A DNA stretch of 64,000 bases from assembly GCA_036378315.1 (NCBI GenBank), contig DASUWU010000066.1, positions 11,355-75,354 of the forward strand. The letters are read 5' to 3'. The stretch comes from CALAED01 sp036378315. Its GTDB lineage: Bacteria > Actinomycetota > Actinomycetes > Streptosporangiales > Streptosporangiaceae. This document shows, piece by piece, positions 33,028 through 41,944 of this stretch; the first letter of the stretch is position 1, and the number at the start of each line of letters is the position of its first letter. The position numbers were made by a program, and so were the translations under genes. Under the pieces are notes generated by a model. That model did no database searches and had not been told where the DNA came from. It saw nothing but the letters and a program-made list of their open reading frames with translations.

Positions 33028-33465
33028 ATGGAGGCGTGGGTCGTTTGGCTGATCGTCGCCGGAGTCCTCGCCGTCGCCGAGGTGCTCACCTTGACGCTCG
33101 CGCTCGGCCTGATCGCCGCGGCCGCCCTGGTCGCCGGCTTGACGGGGGTTCTCGGTCTGCCGTTCGCCGCACAGGTGGCCGCCTTCGCGGTCGCCGCCGG
33201 CGCCGGAGTCTTCTTCGTACGGCCGATCGCGCTTCGACACATCCGCCAGCCGCCGGCGCTGCGGTCGGGCACCGCGGCCCTCGTCGGCCGCGAGGCGGTC
33301 GCCCTGACCGAGGTCAGCCGCGACGCCGGGCGGGTGAAGATCGGCGGCGAGGAGTGGACGGCCCGCCCGTACGACCCCGATGTCGTCATCCCGCGCGGCG
33401 CTCACGTCGACGTCCTGGCGATCGAGGGCGTGACCGCTCTCGTCTATCCCCAGGAGGGACCGTGA
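33028..33465 (+). CDS. NfeD-family membrane protein (module 2)
   Basis: A 145-residue paralog of the protein at 28919. It has two to three hydrophobic helices (about 4-68) and the OB-fold domain with GREAVALTEVS, GRVKIGGEEWTARP and VLAIEGVTALVYP. GGAGA lies eight bases before the ATG. The SPFH partner follows after 46 bp. About 285 bp upstream is without a gene and relatively A/T-rich, probably the promoter region shared with the divergent Rieske gene. Confidence 0.93.
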   Translation: MEAWVVWLIVAGVLAVAEVLTLTLALGLIAAAALVAGLTGVLGLPFAAQVAAFAVAAGAGVFFVRPIALRHIRQPPALRSGTAALVGREAVALTEVSRDAGRVKIGGEEWTARPYDPDVVIPRGAHVDVLAIEGVTALVYPQEGP

Positions 33466-33511
33466 GCGGGCCGGTGAACGGGCGGCGTCAGACACAGAAA
33501 CGGAGAACGCC

Positions 33512-34636
33512 GTGACAAGCTTCGCCATCTTCGCCCTCGTGGCAACGATCATCGGCGTGGCACTCGTGGTCGCCGTCGTGCTGCGGACGGTCTGGATCAT
33601 CCCGCAGGCACGGGCGCGCAACGTCGAGCGCTTCGGCCGCTACCAACGCACGCTCTCGCCGGGAATCAGTTTCATCGTTCCGTTCGTCGACAGGGTCAAG
33701 CCGCTGATCGACCTGCGCGAGCAGGTGGTCGCGTTCAAGGGGCAGCCGGTCATCACCGAGGACAACGTGGTGGTGCACATCGACACCGTGCTGTTCTTCC
33801 AGGTCACCGACCCGCGGGCGGCCGACTACGAGATCGTGGACTACATCAAGGCGATCGAGCAGCTCACCGCCACGACGCTGCGCAATGTCATCGGCACCTT
33901 GGATCTCGAGGCCACGCTCACCTCGCGGGACAAGATCAACACCGCGCTTCGCGGCGTGCTCGACGACGCGTCGGGCAAGTGGGGCATCAGGGTCACCCGG
34001 GTGGAGATCAAGGCCATCGAGCCGCCGCCCTCCATCAAGGACGCGATGGAGAAGCAGATGCGGGCGGAACGGGAGAAGCGGGCCGCGATCCTCACCGCCG
34101 AGGGCGTACGGCAGTCCAAGATCCTGACCGCCGAGGGCGAGAAGCAAAGCGCCATCCTCACCGCCGAGGGCGCCAAGCAGGCCGCGATCCTGGAGGCCGA
34201 AGGCAAGGCAACGGCGATCGAGCAGGTCTTCACCTCGATCCACGAGAACGACCCCGACCCGAAGCTGCTCGCCTACCAGTACCTGCAGACGCTGCCGCAA
34301 CTGGCCCAGGGCGAGGGCAGCACGTTCTGGGTGATCCCGAGCGAGGTGACCTCGGCGTTGCAGGCGGTGACCAAGGCGTTCGGCGGCTCGGTCGAGGAGA
34401 CCGCCGAGCGGTTCGCCGAGCGGGCGCGCACCGCCCGCGACGGCGAGCGGCGGAGCACCCGAGCCCGTCGTGAGGCGGTCGAGCGCGCGAACCAGGAGGC
34501 GCAGAACGCGGCTGAAGAGGCCCACGTGGCGGTCGAGGAGGCCCAGTCGACCACGCCGAAGCTGGAAAGCGGCGCTGGCGGCGCTCCTCCGCAGTTCGAG
34601 CTGGCGCCCGGCCGTACCGAAAAGCCCGCGCCCTGA
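33512..34636 (+). CDS. SPFH/stomatin-like protein (module 2)
   Basis: A 374-residue paralog of the SPFH protein at 29532, with an N-terminal hydrophobic helix (about 5-25), the SPFH domain (VERFGRYQRTL, DLREQVVAF) and a coiled coil with decapeptide-like repeats of ILTAEG (three in a row near 200-235). LAYQYLQTLPQLAQG follows, and then an extra charged Arg/Glu tail of about 80 residues absent from module 1. The tail should form a second helix and may recruit different partners. It acts with the NfeD gene just upstream. Confidence 0.94.
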   Translation: MTSFAIFALVATIIGVALVVAVVLRTVWIIPQARARNVERFGRYQRTLSPGISFIVPFVDRVKPLIDLREQVVAFKGQPVITEDNVVVHIDTVLFFQVTDPRAADYEIVDYIKAIEQLTATTLRNVIGTLDLEATLTSRDKINTALRGVLDDASGKWGIRVTRVEIKAIEPPPSIKDAMEKQMRAEREKRAAILTAEGVRQSKILTAEGEKQSAILTAEGAKQAAILEAEGKATAIEQVFTSIHENDPDPKLLAYQYLQTLPQLAQGEGSTFWVIPSEVTSALQAVTKAFGGSVEETAERFAERARTARDGERRSTRARREAVERANQEAQNAAEEAHVAVEEAQSTTPKLESGAGGAPPQFELAPGRTEKPAP

Positions 34637-34712
34637 CGAGCCGGCCGCGAACGCGCACCCGGGCCGCGGCGGCGGACACGCGACTATGCGACTACGCGAC
34701 GACGGACCCGCG

Positions 34713-35165
34713 TCAGGTCGTCGCCGCGGCGGCGGACGCCCGGCAGTCGGGGCAGGTGCCCCAGAACGTGACGTCGGCGACGTCCACCTCGAAGCCGGCC
34801 GTGTCGACCGGTTCGAGGCAGGGTGCCTCGCCCTTGACGCAGTCGACGTCGCTGACCGCGCCGCAATGGCGGCACACCAGGTGGTGATGGTTGTCGCCGA
34901 TCCGGCCCTCGAACCTGGCCGGGCTTCCCGCCGGCTCGATGCGCCGGATCACCCCTGCCTCGGTGAGCGCGTTGAGCGCTTCGTACACCGCCTGGGTGGA
35001 CACGTGCCCGACCCGTTCGCGTACGCCGGCCGCGATGGCTTCGACGACGAGGTGGTTGCCCGTCCGCACGGTCTCCAAGATCGCCACGCGTGCGGCGGTC
35101 ACGCGCAGGCCGGCCCGCCGCAGCTCGTCGGCCGCGGCGCGGTGGCCCGTTGTCGCAGCGCTCAC
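34713..35165 (-). CDS. Fur-family regulator (FurA/CatR type)
   Basis: A 150-residue metalloregulator. The winged helix (about 10-85) reads LRVTAARVAILETV ... HVSTQAVYEALNAL. The metal region contains GDNHHHLVCRHCG and a later CPDC, the zinc-binding cysteines. FurA/CatR members respond to peroxide and usually lie next to a catalase gene, which is not present here. The GTG start is six bases from a TAAGTT box. An inverted TTAT-N4-ATAA overlaps that promoter and suggests autoregulation. Confidence 0.92.
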   Translation of the reverse strand: MSAATTGHRAAADELRRAGLRVTAARVAILETVRTGNHLVVEAIAAGVRERVGHVSTQAVYEALNALTEAGVIRRIEPAGSPARFEGRIGDNHHHLVCRHCGAVSDVDCVKGEAPCLEPVDTAGFEVDVADVTFWGTCPDCRASAAAATT

Positions 35166-35171
35166 GCGATC

Positions 35172-35202
35172 AACTTATGGAGATAAAGGCCGACTGAGTC
35201 AA
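35172..35202 (-). promoter_or_regulatory. promoter and operator of the Fur-family gene
   Basis: On the minus strand TTGACT (35197-35202) and TAAGTT (35172-35177) with a 19-base spacer lead to the GTG at 35165 after six bases, i.e. a leaderless transcript. TTAT-N4-ATAA at 35175-35186 overlaps the -10 and could be the site of autorepression. Confidence 0.5.
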
Positions 35203-35603
35203 CAAAGCGATTAGTCCGCCTTGGGCCGACCATCGGCAACCGACGGATCACCGCCACACCTCACCATCCGGCGCGTACGCTCTGTGCTGCGCGTACGGCT
35301 CCGTACCGCACCGCGGCGACGGAGCTGCCCGCCCGGCACCCCCCAGCGAGCGGCGCGCCATCGAACGCAACTTTCATGGTAAAGGCCCGCGGTCATAAGT
35401 GGCGCCCGCCGTCCGAAGGAGTCACCTCCCCGACAGCCGTGCCCGAGCCGTGCCATCCTAGGCATCCTGGATACTCGGGTGGCCAGGGAGGCGTGCGGCG
35501 CCGGCCGGCGTGTGTCGGGCCGCCGGTTGCCGCCCGGTGCTCGGGTGGCATGGCGGACGAGGTGTCGCCCGCGATGCGGGTGACCAAAGGGGAGGTGCGC
35601 GCC
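35203..35603. other. intergenic region upstream of the CapA-like gene
   Basis: About 400 bp without a supported gene. The plus frame is open from 35376, but the first 76 codons are Arg/Pro-rich and lack a ribosome binding site. A CGTACG-containing pair near 35275-35325 and an A/T-richer patch near 35385 are the only features. No terminator or promoter can be assigned with confidence. Confidence 0.5.
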
Positions 35604-36704
35604 GTGCGCGGAAACACGGTTCTGCGGCCGGTCGCGCCGGCGCTGGCCGGTGTCCTGCTGCTCGCTGCCGCCGCGTGCAGCAGCGGCCGGAACGACGCGG
35701 CGGCCAGCGGCGATACGGTGCCACCCGGGGCGGCATCGCCCACCGCGCCCGCGCACCGGCCGGCGCCGCCGGCCAAGCGGCCGATCATCCTCGCGTTCGG
35801 CGGCGACGTGCACTTCGAGGGCTCGCTGCGCGCCCGGCTGGCCGACCCGGCCACCGCGCTCGGACCGATCGCCGGCACGTTGCGCGCCGCCGACTTCGCC
35901 ATGGTCAACCTCGAGACCGCGGTCACCACCGGCGGCACCCCGGCCCCCGGTAAGCAGTTCCATTTCCGCGCGCCGCCGTCCGCGTTCGCCGCGCTCAAGG
36001 CGGCCGGGGTGGACGTGGCGACGATGGCGAACAACCACGGCATGGACTTCATGGAGCCCGGGTTGCGCGACTCGCTCGCCGCCATCAGGCGCACGCGCTT
36101 CCCGACCGTCGGCATCGGCCGGAACGCCGCCGCGGCGTACCGTCCGTACCGGGTGACCGTGCGCGGCACCCGGCTGGCCGTGATCGGGGCGACGCAGGTC
36201 CTGGACGACAACCTGATCTCGGCCTGGACGGCGACCGAAGGAAAGGGCGGTCTTGCCTCGGCCAAAGTCGTGCCGCGGCTGGTCCAGGCGGTCCACGAGG
36301 CGCGCCGCGGCGCTGATGCCGTCATCGTCTACCTGCACTGGGGCGAGGAGCTGCGGACCTGCCCGCTGCCCAGGCAGCGGGAGCTCGCCAGGCAGCTGAT
36401 CGCCGCCGGCGCGGACGTGGTGGTCGGCGGGCACGCCCACGTGCCGCTCGCCGGCGGCTACCTGGAGGGCAGGTACGTCGACTACGGCCTCGGCAACTTC
36501 GTGTTCTCGACCGCGCACGGCGCCACGGCCAACTCCGGCGTGTTGCTGCTGAAGCTGCAGGGCCGCAAGGTCCTCAAGGCTCGATGGAAGCCGGCCGCGA
36601 TCGCCGGCGGGCTGCCGCACCTGCTCGCCGGCCCGGCCGCCGCCGCCGAGTACCGGCGCTGGACCGGCCTGCGCCGCTGCACCGATCTCACCGCCTCGCC
36701 GTAG
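35604..36704 (+). CDS. CapA-family metallophosphatase, predicted lipoprotein
   Basis: A 366-residue protein. The first 27 residues are a signal peptide ending LAAAAC, a lipobox, so the protein should be lipid-anchored outside the cell. After a Pro/Ala linker comes the CapA (PGA_cap) domain: FGGDVHFEG, NLETAVT, NNHGMDF, HWGEEL and GGHAHVPL, the metal-binding motifs of calcineurin-like enzymes. Family members act in poly-gamma-glutamate anchoring or cell wall metabolism. GTG 35604 is preferred because GGAGG lies eight bases upstream and the signal peptide starts there. Confidence 0.9.
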   Translation: MRGNTVLRPVAPALAGVLLLAAAACSSGRNDAAASGDTVPPGAASPTAPAHRPAPPAKRPIILAFGGDVHFEGSLRARLADPATALGPIAGTLRAADFAMVNLETAVTTGGTPAPGKQFHFRAPPSAFAALKAAGVDVATMANNHGMDFMEPGLRDSLAAIRRTRFPTVGIGRNAAAAYRPYRVTVRGTRLAVIGATQVLDDNLISAWTATEGKGGLASAKVVPRLVQAVHEARRGADAVIVYLHWGEELRTCPLPRQRELARQLIAAGADVVVGGHAHVPLAGGYLEGRYVDYGLGNFVFSTAHGATANSGVLLLKLQGRKVLKARWKPAAIAGGLPHLLAGPAAAAEYRRWTGLRRCTDLTASP

Positions 36705-36874
36705 CCGACCCGCGCGCCGGCTCCCCGGTCGCCCTGGACGGCACGCGACGAACGCGTACGGTCACAAGAGTAAGGAAAGTGGCGGAGCGCGACGGGCGAC
36801 CGGGCGACCGCGGCGGGCGGCCGGCGTTCGGCGGACGGGCGGCGCGCCGGCCGGTGGCGAGGAGGGCGTGAGGC

Positions 36875-38737
36875 ATGCGAGAGCGCCGAGTCGAGTCCGG
36901 TGAGGTCGAGCTCGCCGTACGGGAGTGGGGCGAGGCCGGCGACCGGCCGACCGTGATCCTGCTGCACGGCTATCCCGACACCGGCGCCGTCTGGACCGGT
37001 GTCGCCGAGCGGCTGGCCGGCCGGTTCCATGTGGTCGCCTACGACGTCCGTGGCGCCGGCGGCTCGACCGCGCCGCGCGCCGAGTGGGCGAAGGCGATGG
37101 ACGGGGTGCGGCCGGCGGTCCCCGACGGCTACGCGATGCCACGGCTGCTCGGCGACCTCACGGCCGTCATCGACGCGGTGTGCGGCCCAGGCGATGCGGT
37201 GCACCTCGTCGGGCACGACTGGGGCGCGATCCAGGGGTGGGCGGCGGTGACCGCGCCTGGCCTGCGTGACCGGATCGCCTCGTTGACCTCGACCGGCGGG
37301 GTCAGCCTCGAGCATCTGCCCACGTGCCTGCGCCGGCTGCGCGAGCGGGGGGCGAGCGGCCGGATGGTCGTGACGGGTCAGATGATCAAGTCCTCTTATA
37401 TCGGCTTCTTCCAGGCGCCGATCCTGCCCGAGCTCGCCGTCCGGGCCGTCGGCCGTCGCGGCTGGGAACGTACGCTGCGCCGTCAGGGCGTCCGGCCGCG
37501 GCCGTGGCACCCGGCCGGCACGCTGGAACGCGACGCGCTCGCCGGTCTCAACCTCTACCGCGCCAACATGCCGGTCGGCCGGCTCGCCCGCGGCGCCGGC
37601 ACCCGTACCGGCGCCGGCTCCGGCGGGACGGGGGTGGGGGGAGCAGGCGCGGACCCGTCGCGGGTGACCGTCCCCGTGCAGATCGTCGTGGCGACCCGCG
37701 ACCCCTACCTGTCGCCCGAGGTGGCCAGCGCGCACGCCGAGTGGGCCGACCAGGCGTGGGTACGGCAGGCCGCGGCCGGCCACTGGATCAACGTCACCCA
37801 TCCCGACCTGATGAGCCGGTGGATCACCGAGTTCGTCGACGCCGTGCACGCGGTCACGCCGCTGCGGTCGTACGATGGCGGCGCGTTCGACTCGCAGCTC
37901 GTGGTGGTGACGGGTGCCGGCAGCGGGATCGGCCGGGCAACGGCGTACGGTTTCGCCGCGAACGGCGCCCGCGTCGTCGCCGCGGACATCGACGACGCCG
38001 CGGCCAAGCGCACCGCCGACGGCATCGCCGGCCACGGCGGCGCCGCCCACCCCTACCAGGTCGACGTGGCCGACGCCGAAGCGATGGCCCGGTTCGCCGC
38101 CTGGGTACGGGACAACCACGGCGTACCCGACATCGTCGTGAACAACGCGGGCATCGGCATGGTCGGGTCGCTGCTCGACACGTCGGAGGAGGACTGGGCG
38201 AGGATCCGCTCGATCAACCTCGACGGCGTCTACCGCGGGTGCCGGTTGTTCGGCCGGCAGATGGTCGAGCGCGGCCAGGGCGGGCACCTGGTGAACGTGT
38301 CGTCGATGGCGGCGTTCGCGCCGTCGGCCACGCTCCCGGCGTACGGCGCGGTGAAGGCGGCCGTCCTGCAGCTCAGCGAGTGCCTGCGGCTGGAGCTCGC
38401 CGACCACGGCATCGGGGTGAGCGCCATCTGCCCGGGCGTCGTCAACACGCCGATCACCCAGCACGCCGACTACCTCGGGGTCCGGGGGGACGAGGCCGAC
38501 CGGCTGCGGAGGCGGGCCAAGCGGATGTTCGCGCGGCGCGCCTTCCCGCCGGAGAAGGTCGCCTTGGCGATCATGCGGGCGGTGCTGCGCGACACCCCGG
38601 TCGTGCCGGTGACCGCCGAGGCGCACGTGGGCCGGGCCCTGTCCCGGATCTCGCCGGCCGCGACCCGGGCGCTGTCCGTACTGTCGCGCCGGCTCGACCC
38701 GACGCTCCGCCGCGCCGCGCGCGGCGAGCACCGGTAA
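36875..38737 (+). CDS. alpha/beta hydrolase fused to short-chain dehydrogenase (EphD type)
   Basis: A 620-residue fusion. The first half (about 1-325) is an epoxide-hydrolase-like domain with HGYPD, the nucleophile motif GHDWGA and a late GHWINV His. A Gly-rich insert lies near 240-255. The second half (about 340-615) is an SDR with TGAGSGIGRAT, NNAGIGM, NVSSMAAF (Ser) and YGAVKAA (YxxxK). EphD of mycobacteria has the same architecture and acts on lipids, so a two-step conversion of an epoxide or ester to a ketone is possible. No partner gene is adjacent except the TetR downstream. Confidence 0.92.
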   Translation: MRERRVESGEVELAVREWGEAGDRPTVILLHGYPDTGAVWTGVAERLAGRFHVVAYDVRGAGGSTAPRAEWAKAMDGVRPAVPDGYAMPRLLGDLTAVIDAVCGPGDAVHLVGHDWGAIQGWAAVTAPGLRDRIASLTSTGGVSLEHLPTCLRRLRERGASGRMVVTGQMIKSSYIGFFQAPILPELAVRAVGRRGWERTLRRQGVRPRPWHPAGTLERDALAGLNLYRANMPVGRLARGAGTRTGAGSGGTGVGGAGADPSRVTVPVQIVVATRDPYLSPEVASAHAEWADQAWVRQAAAGHWINVTHPDLMSRWITEFVDAVHAVTPLRSYDGGAFDSQLVVVTGAGSGIGRATAYGFAANGARVVAADIDDAAAKRTADGIAGHGGAAHPYQVDVADAEAMARFAAWVRDNHGVPDIVVNNAGIGMVGSLLDTSEEDWARIRSINLDGVYRGCRLFGRQMVERGQGGHLVNVSSMAAFAPSATLPAYGAVKAAVLQLSECLRLELADHGIGVSAICPGVVNTPITQHADYLGVRGDEADRLRRRAKRMFARRAFPPEKVALAIMRAVLRDTPVVPVTAEAHVGRALSRISPAATRALSVLSRRLDPTLRRAARGEHR

Positions 38738-38924
38738 CCCGGGCGGAACCGCCGCGCGGTCGGGACGGTCAGCCGGCCAGCCATCGCGGCGGGCGGGAAT
38801 GACGATTTCGGCCTATTTAGCGGGCGGCGAAGCGCCCGTCGACCGGATACGCGGCGGGCGAAAAGGATAGCCTGGCCAGTACGAGCGGTGCGAATACCAG
38901 CCGTGCACGGGGGATGATGAGGGC

Positions 38925-39545
38925 GTGACGGAGATCCGGACTCCCTTGCGGCGGCGTCCCGCGCAGCGCCGCAGCGCCGAACGTGTACAGCGGATGCTCG
39001 ACGCCTGCGCGGAGATCCTCGACGAGGCCGGGTACGACGGTCTGTCGACCACGCGCATCGCGCAGCGGGCCGAGGTGGCGATCGGCTCTGTCTACCAGTT
39101 CTTCCCCGACAAGCGCGCGGTGGCGCAGGCGCTGGCGCTGCGCAACCTCGACCTGTTCGTCGAGCGGGTGACGGGGCGCATGGCCGATGGCGGGTTCGAG
39201 CACTGGTCGGACACGGTCGGCGCGGTCATCGAGATCTTCGTCGACATGCACCGCACCGTGCCGGGCTTCCGGGTGCTGCGCTTCGGCGACGTCGCCGACC
39301 TGCATCTGCTCGACGTGTCGGCGGACAACAACACCGTCGTCGCCGACCGGCTGCGCCACCTGGTCGTGGACATGTTCGGCGCGGCCGACTCCGCCGACCT
39401 GGCCCGGGTGCTGACCATCGCGGTCGAGGCCGCCGACGCCGTGCTCAAACTGGCGTTCCGGCGCGACCCGGCCGGCGACCCCGAGATCGTCGCCGAGGCG
39501 GAGCGGCTCATCCACGGCTACCTCGCCGGCCGCCTCGACAGCTGA
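38925..39545 (+). CDS. TetR-family regulator
   Basis: A 206-residue repressor. The HTH (about 20-65) reads RMLDACAEILDEAGYDGLST ... IGSVYQFFPDKRAVAQ, typical of TetR. The C-terminal helices form the ligand and dimer domain. The GTG start has little Shine-Dalgarno support. It follows the EphD-like fusion by about 190 bp in the same direction and may control it. Confidence 0.92.
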   Translation: MTEIRTPLRRRPAQRRSAERVQRMLDACAEILDEAGYDGLSTTRIAQRAEVAIGSVYQFFPDKRAVAQALALRNLDLFVERVTGRMADGGFEHWSDTVGAVIEIFVDMHRTVPGFRVLRFGDVADLHLLDVSADNNTVVADRLRHLVVDMFGAADSADLARVLTIAVEAADAVLKLAFRRDPAGDPEIVAEAERLIHGYLAGRLDS

Positions 39546-39654
39546 GCGGCGCCGGGATTCCCCCAAGGGAACCGGGCACAACCGTCTTCTCGTCAGATGA
39601 GATAGACCGATGAAGACCGACCTAACCCTCCAACCCCCCAGGCGGTAGAACCTC

Positions 39655-40254
39655 ATGGACTTCGACAAGCTCCAGGCGCAGCAGCGCCTGCTCATCCGGC
39701 AGCGCCTCACGTTGATGGTCAATCGGTACGAGGTGCACACCGCCGGGCCGAACGACTCCGAGGGCGAGATGGTCGCCTACGCGCAGCAAAAGCGCATGGC
39801 GTTCAAGGAACAGGTGACGATCTACACCGACCCGAGCAAGCAGGCCGTGCTCGCCGCGTTCAAGGCCAGGCGGGTGCTCGACCTGGGATCGACGTACGAC
39901 GTCACCGACCACAACGGCCAGCCCATCGGCAACTTCCGCAAGGACTTCGGGCAGTCGCTGCTGAGGTCCACCTGGCATCTGGAGCAGCCGGGACTCGGGG
40001 TCACGACGGGCACCGAGCGCAACCAGTTCGTGGCGATCCTGCGCCGCGTGTGGAACTTCATCCCGTACGTCGAGAACCTGCCGTTCGCGTGGCCGTACCA
40101 CTTCGACTTCACGGCGGGCGACCAGGTCGTCTTCTCGGTGGACAAGAAGTTCGGCCTTCGCGACCGGTACGTGGTCGACATCAGGGACCCGCGGCTCGAC
40201 CGCCGGCTGGTGATCGCGCAGGCGGTCGGGCTCGACGCTCTGCAAAGCCGCTGA
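39655..40254 (+). CDS. LURP-one/Tubby C2-like protein
   Basis: A 199-residue soluble protein of the LURP-one-related (LOR) family, a beta-barrel related to Tubby and phospholipid scramblase. Recognisable pieces are QQRLLIRQRLTLMVNRYEV, a repeated strand pattern, and GNFRKDFGQSLLRSTW. Bacterial members are uncharacterised; a membrane-lipid or protein-binding role is presumed. The next gene, a diiron protein, lies 138 bp downstream behind an inverted repeat. Confidence 0.88.
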   Translation: MDFDKLQAQQRLLIRQRLTLMVNRYEVHTAGPNDSEGEMVAYAQQKRMAFKEQVTIYTDPSKQAVLAAFKARRVLDLGSTYDVTDHNGQPIGNFRKDFGQSLLRSTWHLEQPGLGVTTGTERNQFVAILRRVWNFIPYVENLPFAWPYHFDFTAGDQVVFSVDKKFGLRDRYVVDIRDPRLDRRLVIAQAVGLDALQSR

Positions 40255-40324
40255 CCTGCGGCGGGACCGCCGCCCTCGCGGGCCCGTCCCGAACGTCGTT
40301 CGGCGCAAGCCTTGTTTGCGTCCG

Positions 40325-40353
40325 GCTTTACGTGTACCAAGGAAATGTAAAGC
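40325..40353. repeat. inverted repeat GCTTTAC-N15-GTAAAGC
   Basis: Two perfect 7-bp arms with a 22-bp centre spacing, two helical turns, lie 40-68 bases before the diiron protein start. The spacing suits a dimeric regulator; a hairpin is also possible. I do not recognise the site. Confidence 0.45.
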
Positions 40354-40392
40354 GCCGGGCATGTGGGCACGACGCCGAGGAGGTCTACCGCT

Positions 40393-41481
40393 GTGACGAC
40401 CGACCGCTATGTGAGCCCAGTCGAGGCGGGAACCACGTGGGATGTGCCCGCCGCGGGCGCCGCCAGGTTCAGCTGGGAGTACGACGAAGGTCGCGACCGG
40501 CTGCTGTCCCTTTACCAGAAGGGCAAGGACAAGCAGTGGGACGCGCAGAAACGCATCGACTGGGACCTCGAGGTCGATCCCACCAATGTGGCCGGACTCC
40601 CCGACGAGTTCAACCCGCTCTTCGGCTCGGACATATGGAACAAGATGACCGAGCGCGAGCGGGATGAATACGGCAGGCACCAGGGCTCGTGGTTGTTCAG
40701 CCAGTTCCTGCACGGCGAGCAGGGTGCGCTGACGGTGTCCGCCCGAATTGTCGAGTCTGTCCCCGATCTCGACTCGAAGTTCTACGCGGCCACCCAGGTG
40801 ATGGACGAGGCGCGGCACGTCGAGCTCTACTCCAGGTTCGTCGAGGAGAAGATCGGGATGTACTACCCGATCAACCAGGACCTCGCCAGGCTGCTCGCCG
40901 ACTCCCTCGAGGACAGCCGCTGGGACCTGCCGTACCTCGGCATGCAGGTCATGATCGAGGGGCTGGCGCTGGCCGCCTTCGGCGTCTACCGCGACATGTC
41001 CACGACTCCGCTGGTCAAGCAGCTGCTGGCGTACGTCATGCAGGACGAGGCGCGGCACGTCGCCTTCGGCCGGCTGGCGCTCAAGGACTACTACGCCGAG
41101 CTCAGCGACAAGGAGCGGGCTGAGCGCGAGGAGTTCGTCGTGGAGGGCTGCTACCTCATGCGCGACCGCTTCCGCGGCCAGGAGATCTACGAGCAGCTCG
41201 GCCTGCCGGTCGACAGGTGCATGGAGTACGTCGACAACTCGCAGCTTTACCAGCTCTACCAATCGTTGCTTTTCAGTCGCATCGTCCCGTGCGTCCGCGA
41301 TATCGGGCTGTGGGGCGAGAAAGTGCAAAAGGCGTATGCGGATATGGGCGTGCTCGACGCGGCCAAGGCCGATCTGAGCGCCTTGATGCGGCAGGATGAG
41401 GAAATCGCCGAAGAATACGATCGAGAACTCGCCGGCCGTAAGGCGGAGGTGGCCGGCGCCATCGACCTCGGCGCCGAATAG
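40393..41481 (+). CDS. diiron ferritin-like protein
   Basis: A 362-residue four-helix-bundle protein with a diiron site: Glu in FLHGEQGA, ExxH in MDEARHVELY, Glu in MIEGLALAAF and ExxH in QDEARHVAFG. It is often annotated as a ribonucleotide reductase-like or desaturase-like protein in actinobacteria; the real reaction is unknown. GAGGAGG lies nine bases before GTG 40393, which sets the start. A strong terminator follows at 41496. It is transcribed alone or with the LURP-one gene. Confidence 0.9.
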   Translation: MTTDRYVSPVEAGTTWDVPAAGAARFSWEYDEGRDRLLSLYQKGKDKQWDAQKRIDWDLEVDPTNVAGLPDEFNPLFGSDIWNKMTERERDEYGRHQGSWLFSQFLHGEQGALTVSARIVESVPDLDSKFYAATQVMDEARHVELYSRFVEEKIGMYYPINQDLARLLADSLEDSRWDLPYLGMQVMIEGLALAAFGVYRDMSTTPLVKQLLAYVMQDEARHVAFGRLALKDYYAELSDKERAEREEFVVEGCYLMRDRFRGQEIYEQLGLPVDRCMEYVDNSQLYQLYQSLLFSRIVPCVRDIGLWGEKVQKAYADMGVLDAAKADLSALMRQDEEIAEEYDRELAGRKAEVAGAIDLGAE

Positions 41482-41495
41482 CAGCACATTCCGAT

Positions 41496-41527
41496 AAGCG
41501 CCCGGCCGCTCCGGCCGGGCGCTTTTT
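41496..41527 (+). terminator. Rho-independent terminator after the diiron gene
   Basis: A 13-bp stem (AAGCGCCCGGCCG and its complement) with a three-base loop runs into TTTTT. It starts 15 bases after the stop codon of the diiron protein gene and is the clearest terminator in the window. Confidence 0.9.
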
Positions 41528-41944
41528 GGTGCCCGGAACCGCACCGCCCGCTGAATGGTCAGCCGGGGTCCGCATCGCTTTTCGGCCTGCCCGGATGTAC
41601 GGCCACGCACGCCTGAGCAGCGGCGGATGAGCCCGCCTGAGCGCAGCGTAGAAGAGCGTATCCATGATCATGTTCCCGCATTCATGATCGGTAAATTTCG
41701 CTCTCCGCAAACTTGATCTCCATATCTTTTTACCGTCTGTGGTCGCCCTACTGCATAACGCCAAAACTCGGGTGAGATATCCCACAAGTCGCCGGTGATT
41801 GGCGGGCGGCGGGGTCAAGTCGACGTAATGTCTTGGGCTTGTGTGCGTGGCCCCGACGGGGTTGCTAATGCCGGCGTCGCGCATTGCGGCTCACCTCACT
41901 TTCGTGCGGTGTCCGCTGTCCTGTCCCCGATCGAAGGATGGTTT
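41528..41944 (+). promoter_or_regulatory. long leader of the RlpA-like gene, possible riboswitch
   Basis: About 417 bp without a gene. The first part contains the palindrome CATGATCATG near 41665 and a CATGATC copy 20 bases on, then an A/T-rich patch. From about 41750 to 41944 the leader is structured and carries stretches such as GCTAAT and GCTCACCTC that faintly recall the ydaO (c-di-AMP) riboswitch, which controls cell-wall hydrolase genes in actinobacteria. The match is weak and unverified. Confidence 0.25.

Noticed and set aside
39609..39647. 12-codon leader ORF before the LURP-one gene
   Set aside because: No promoter-like box at the right spacing and no overlap with the next start; too short to support.
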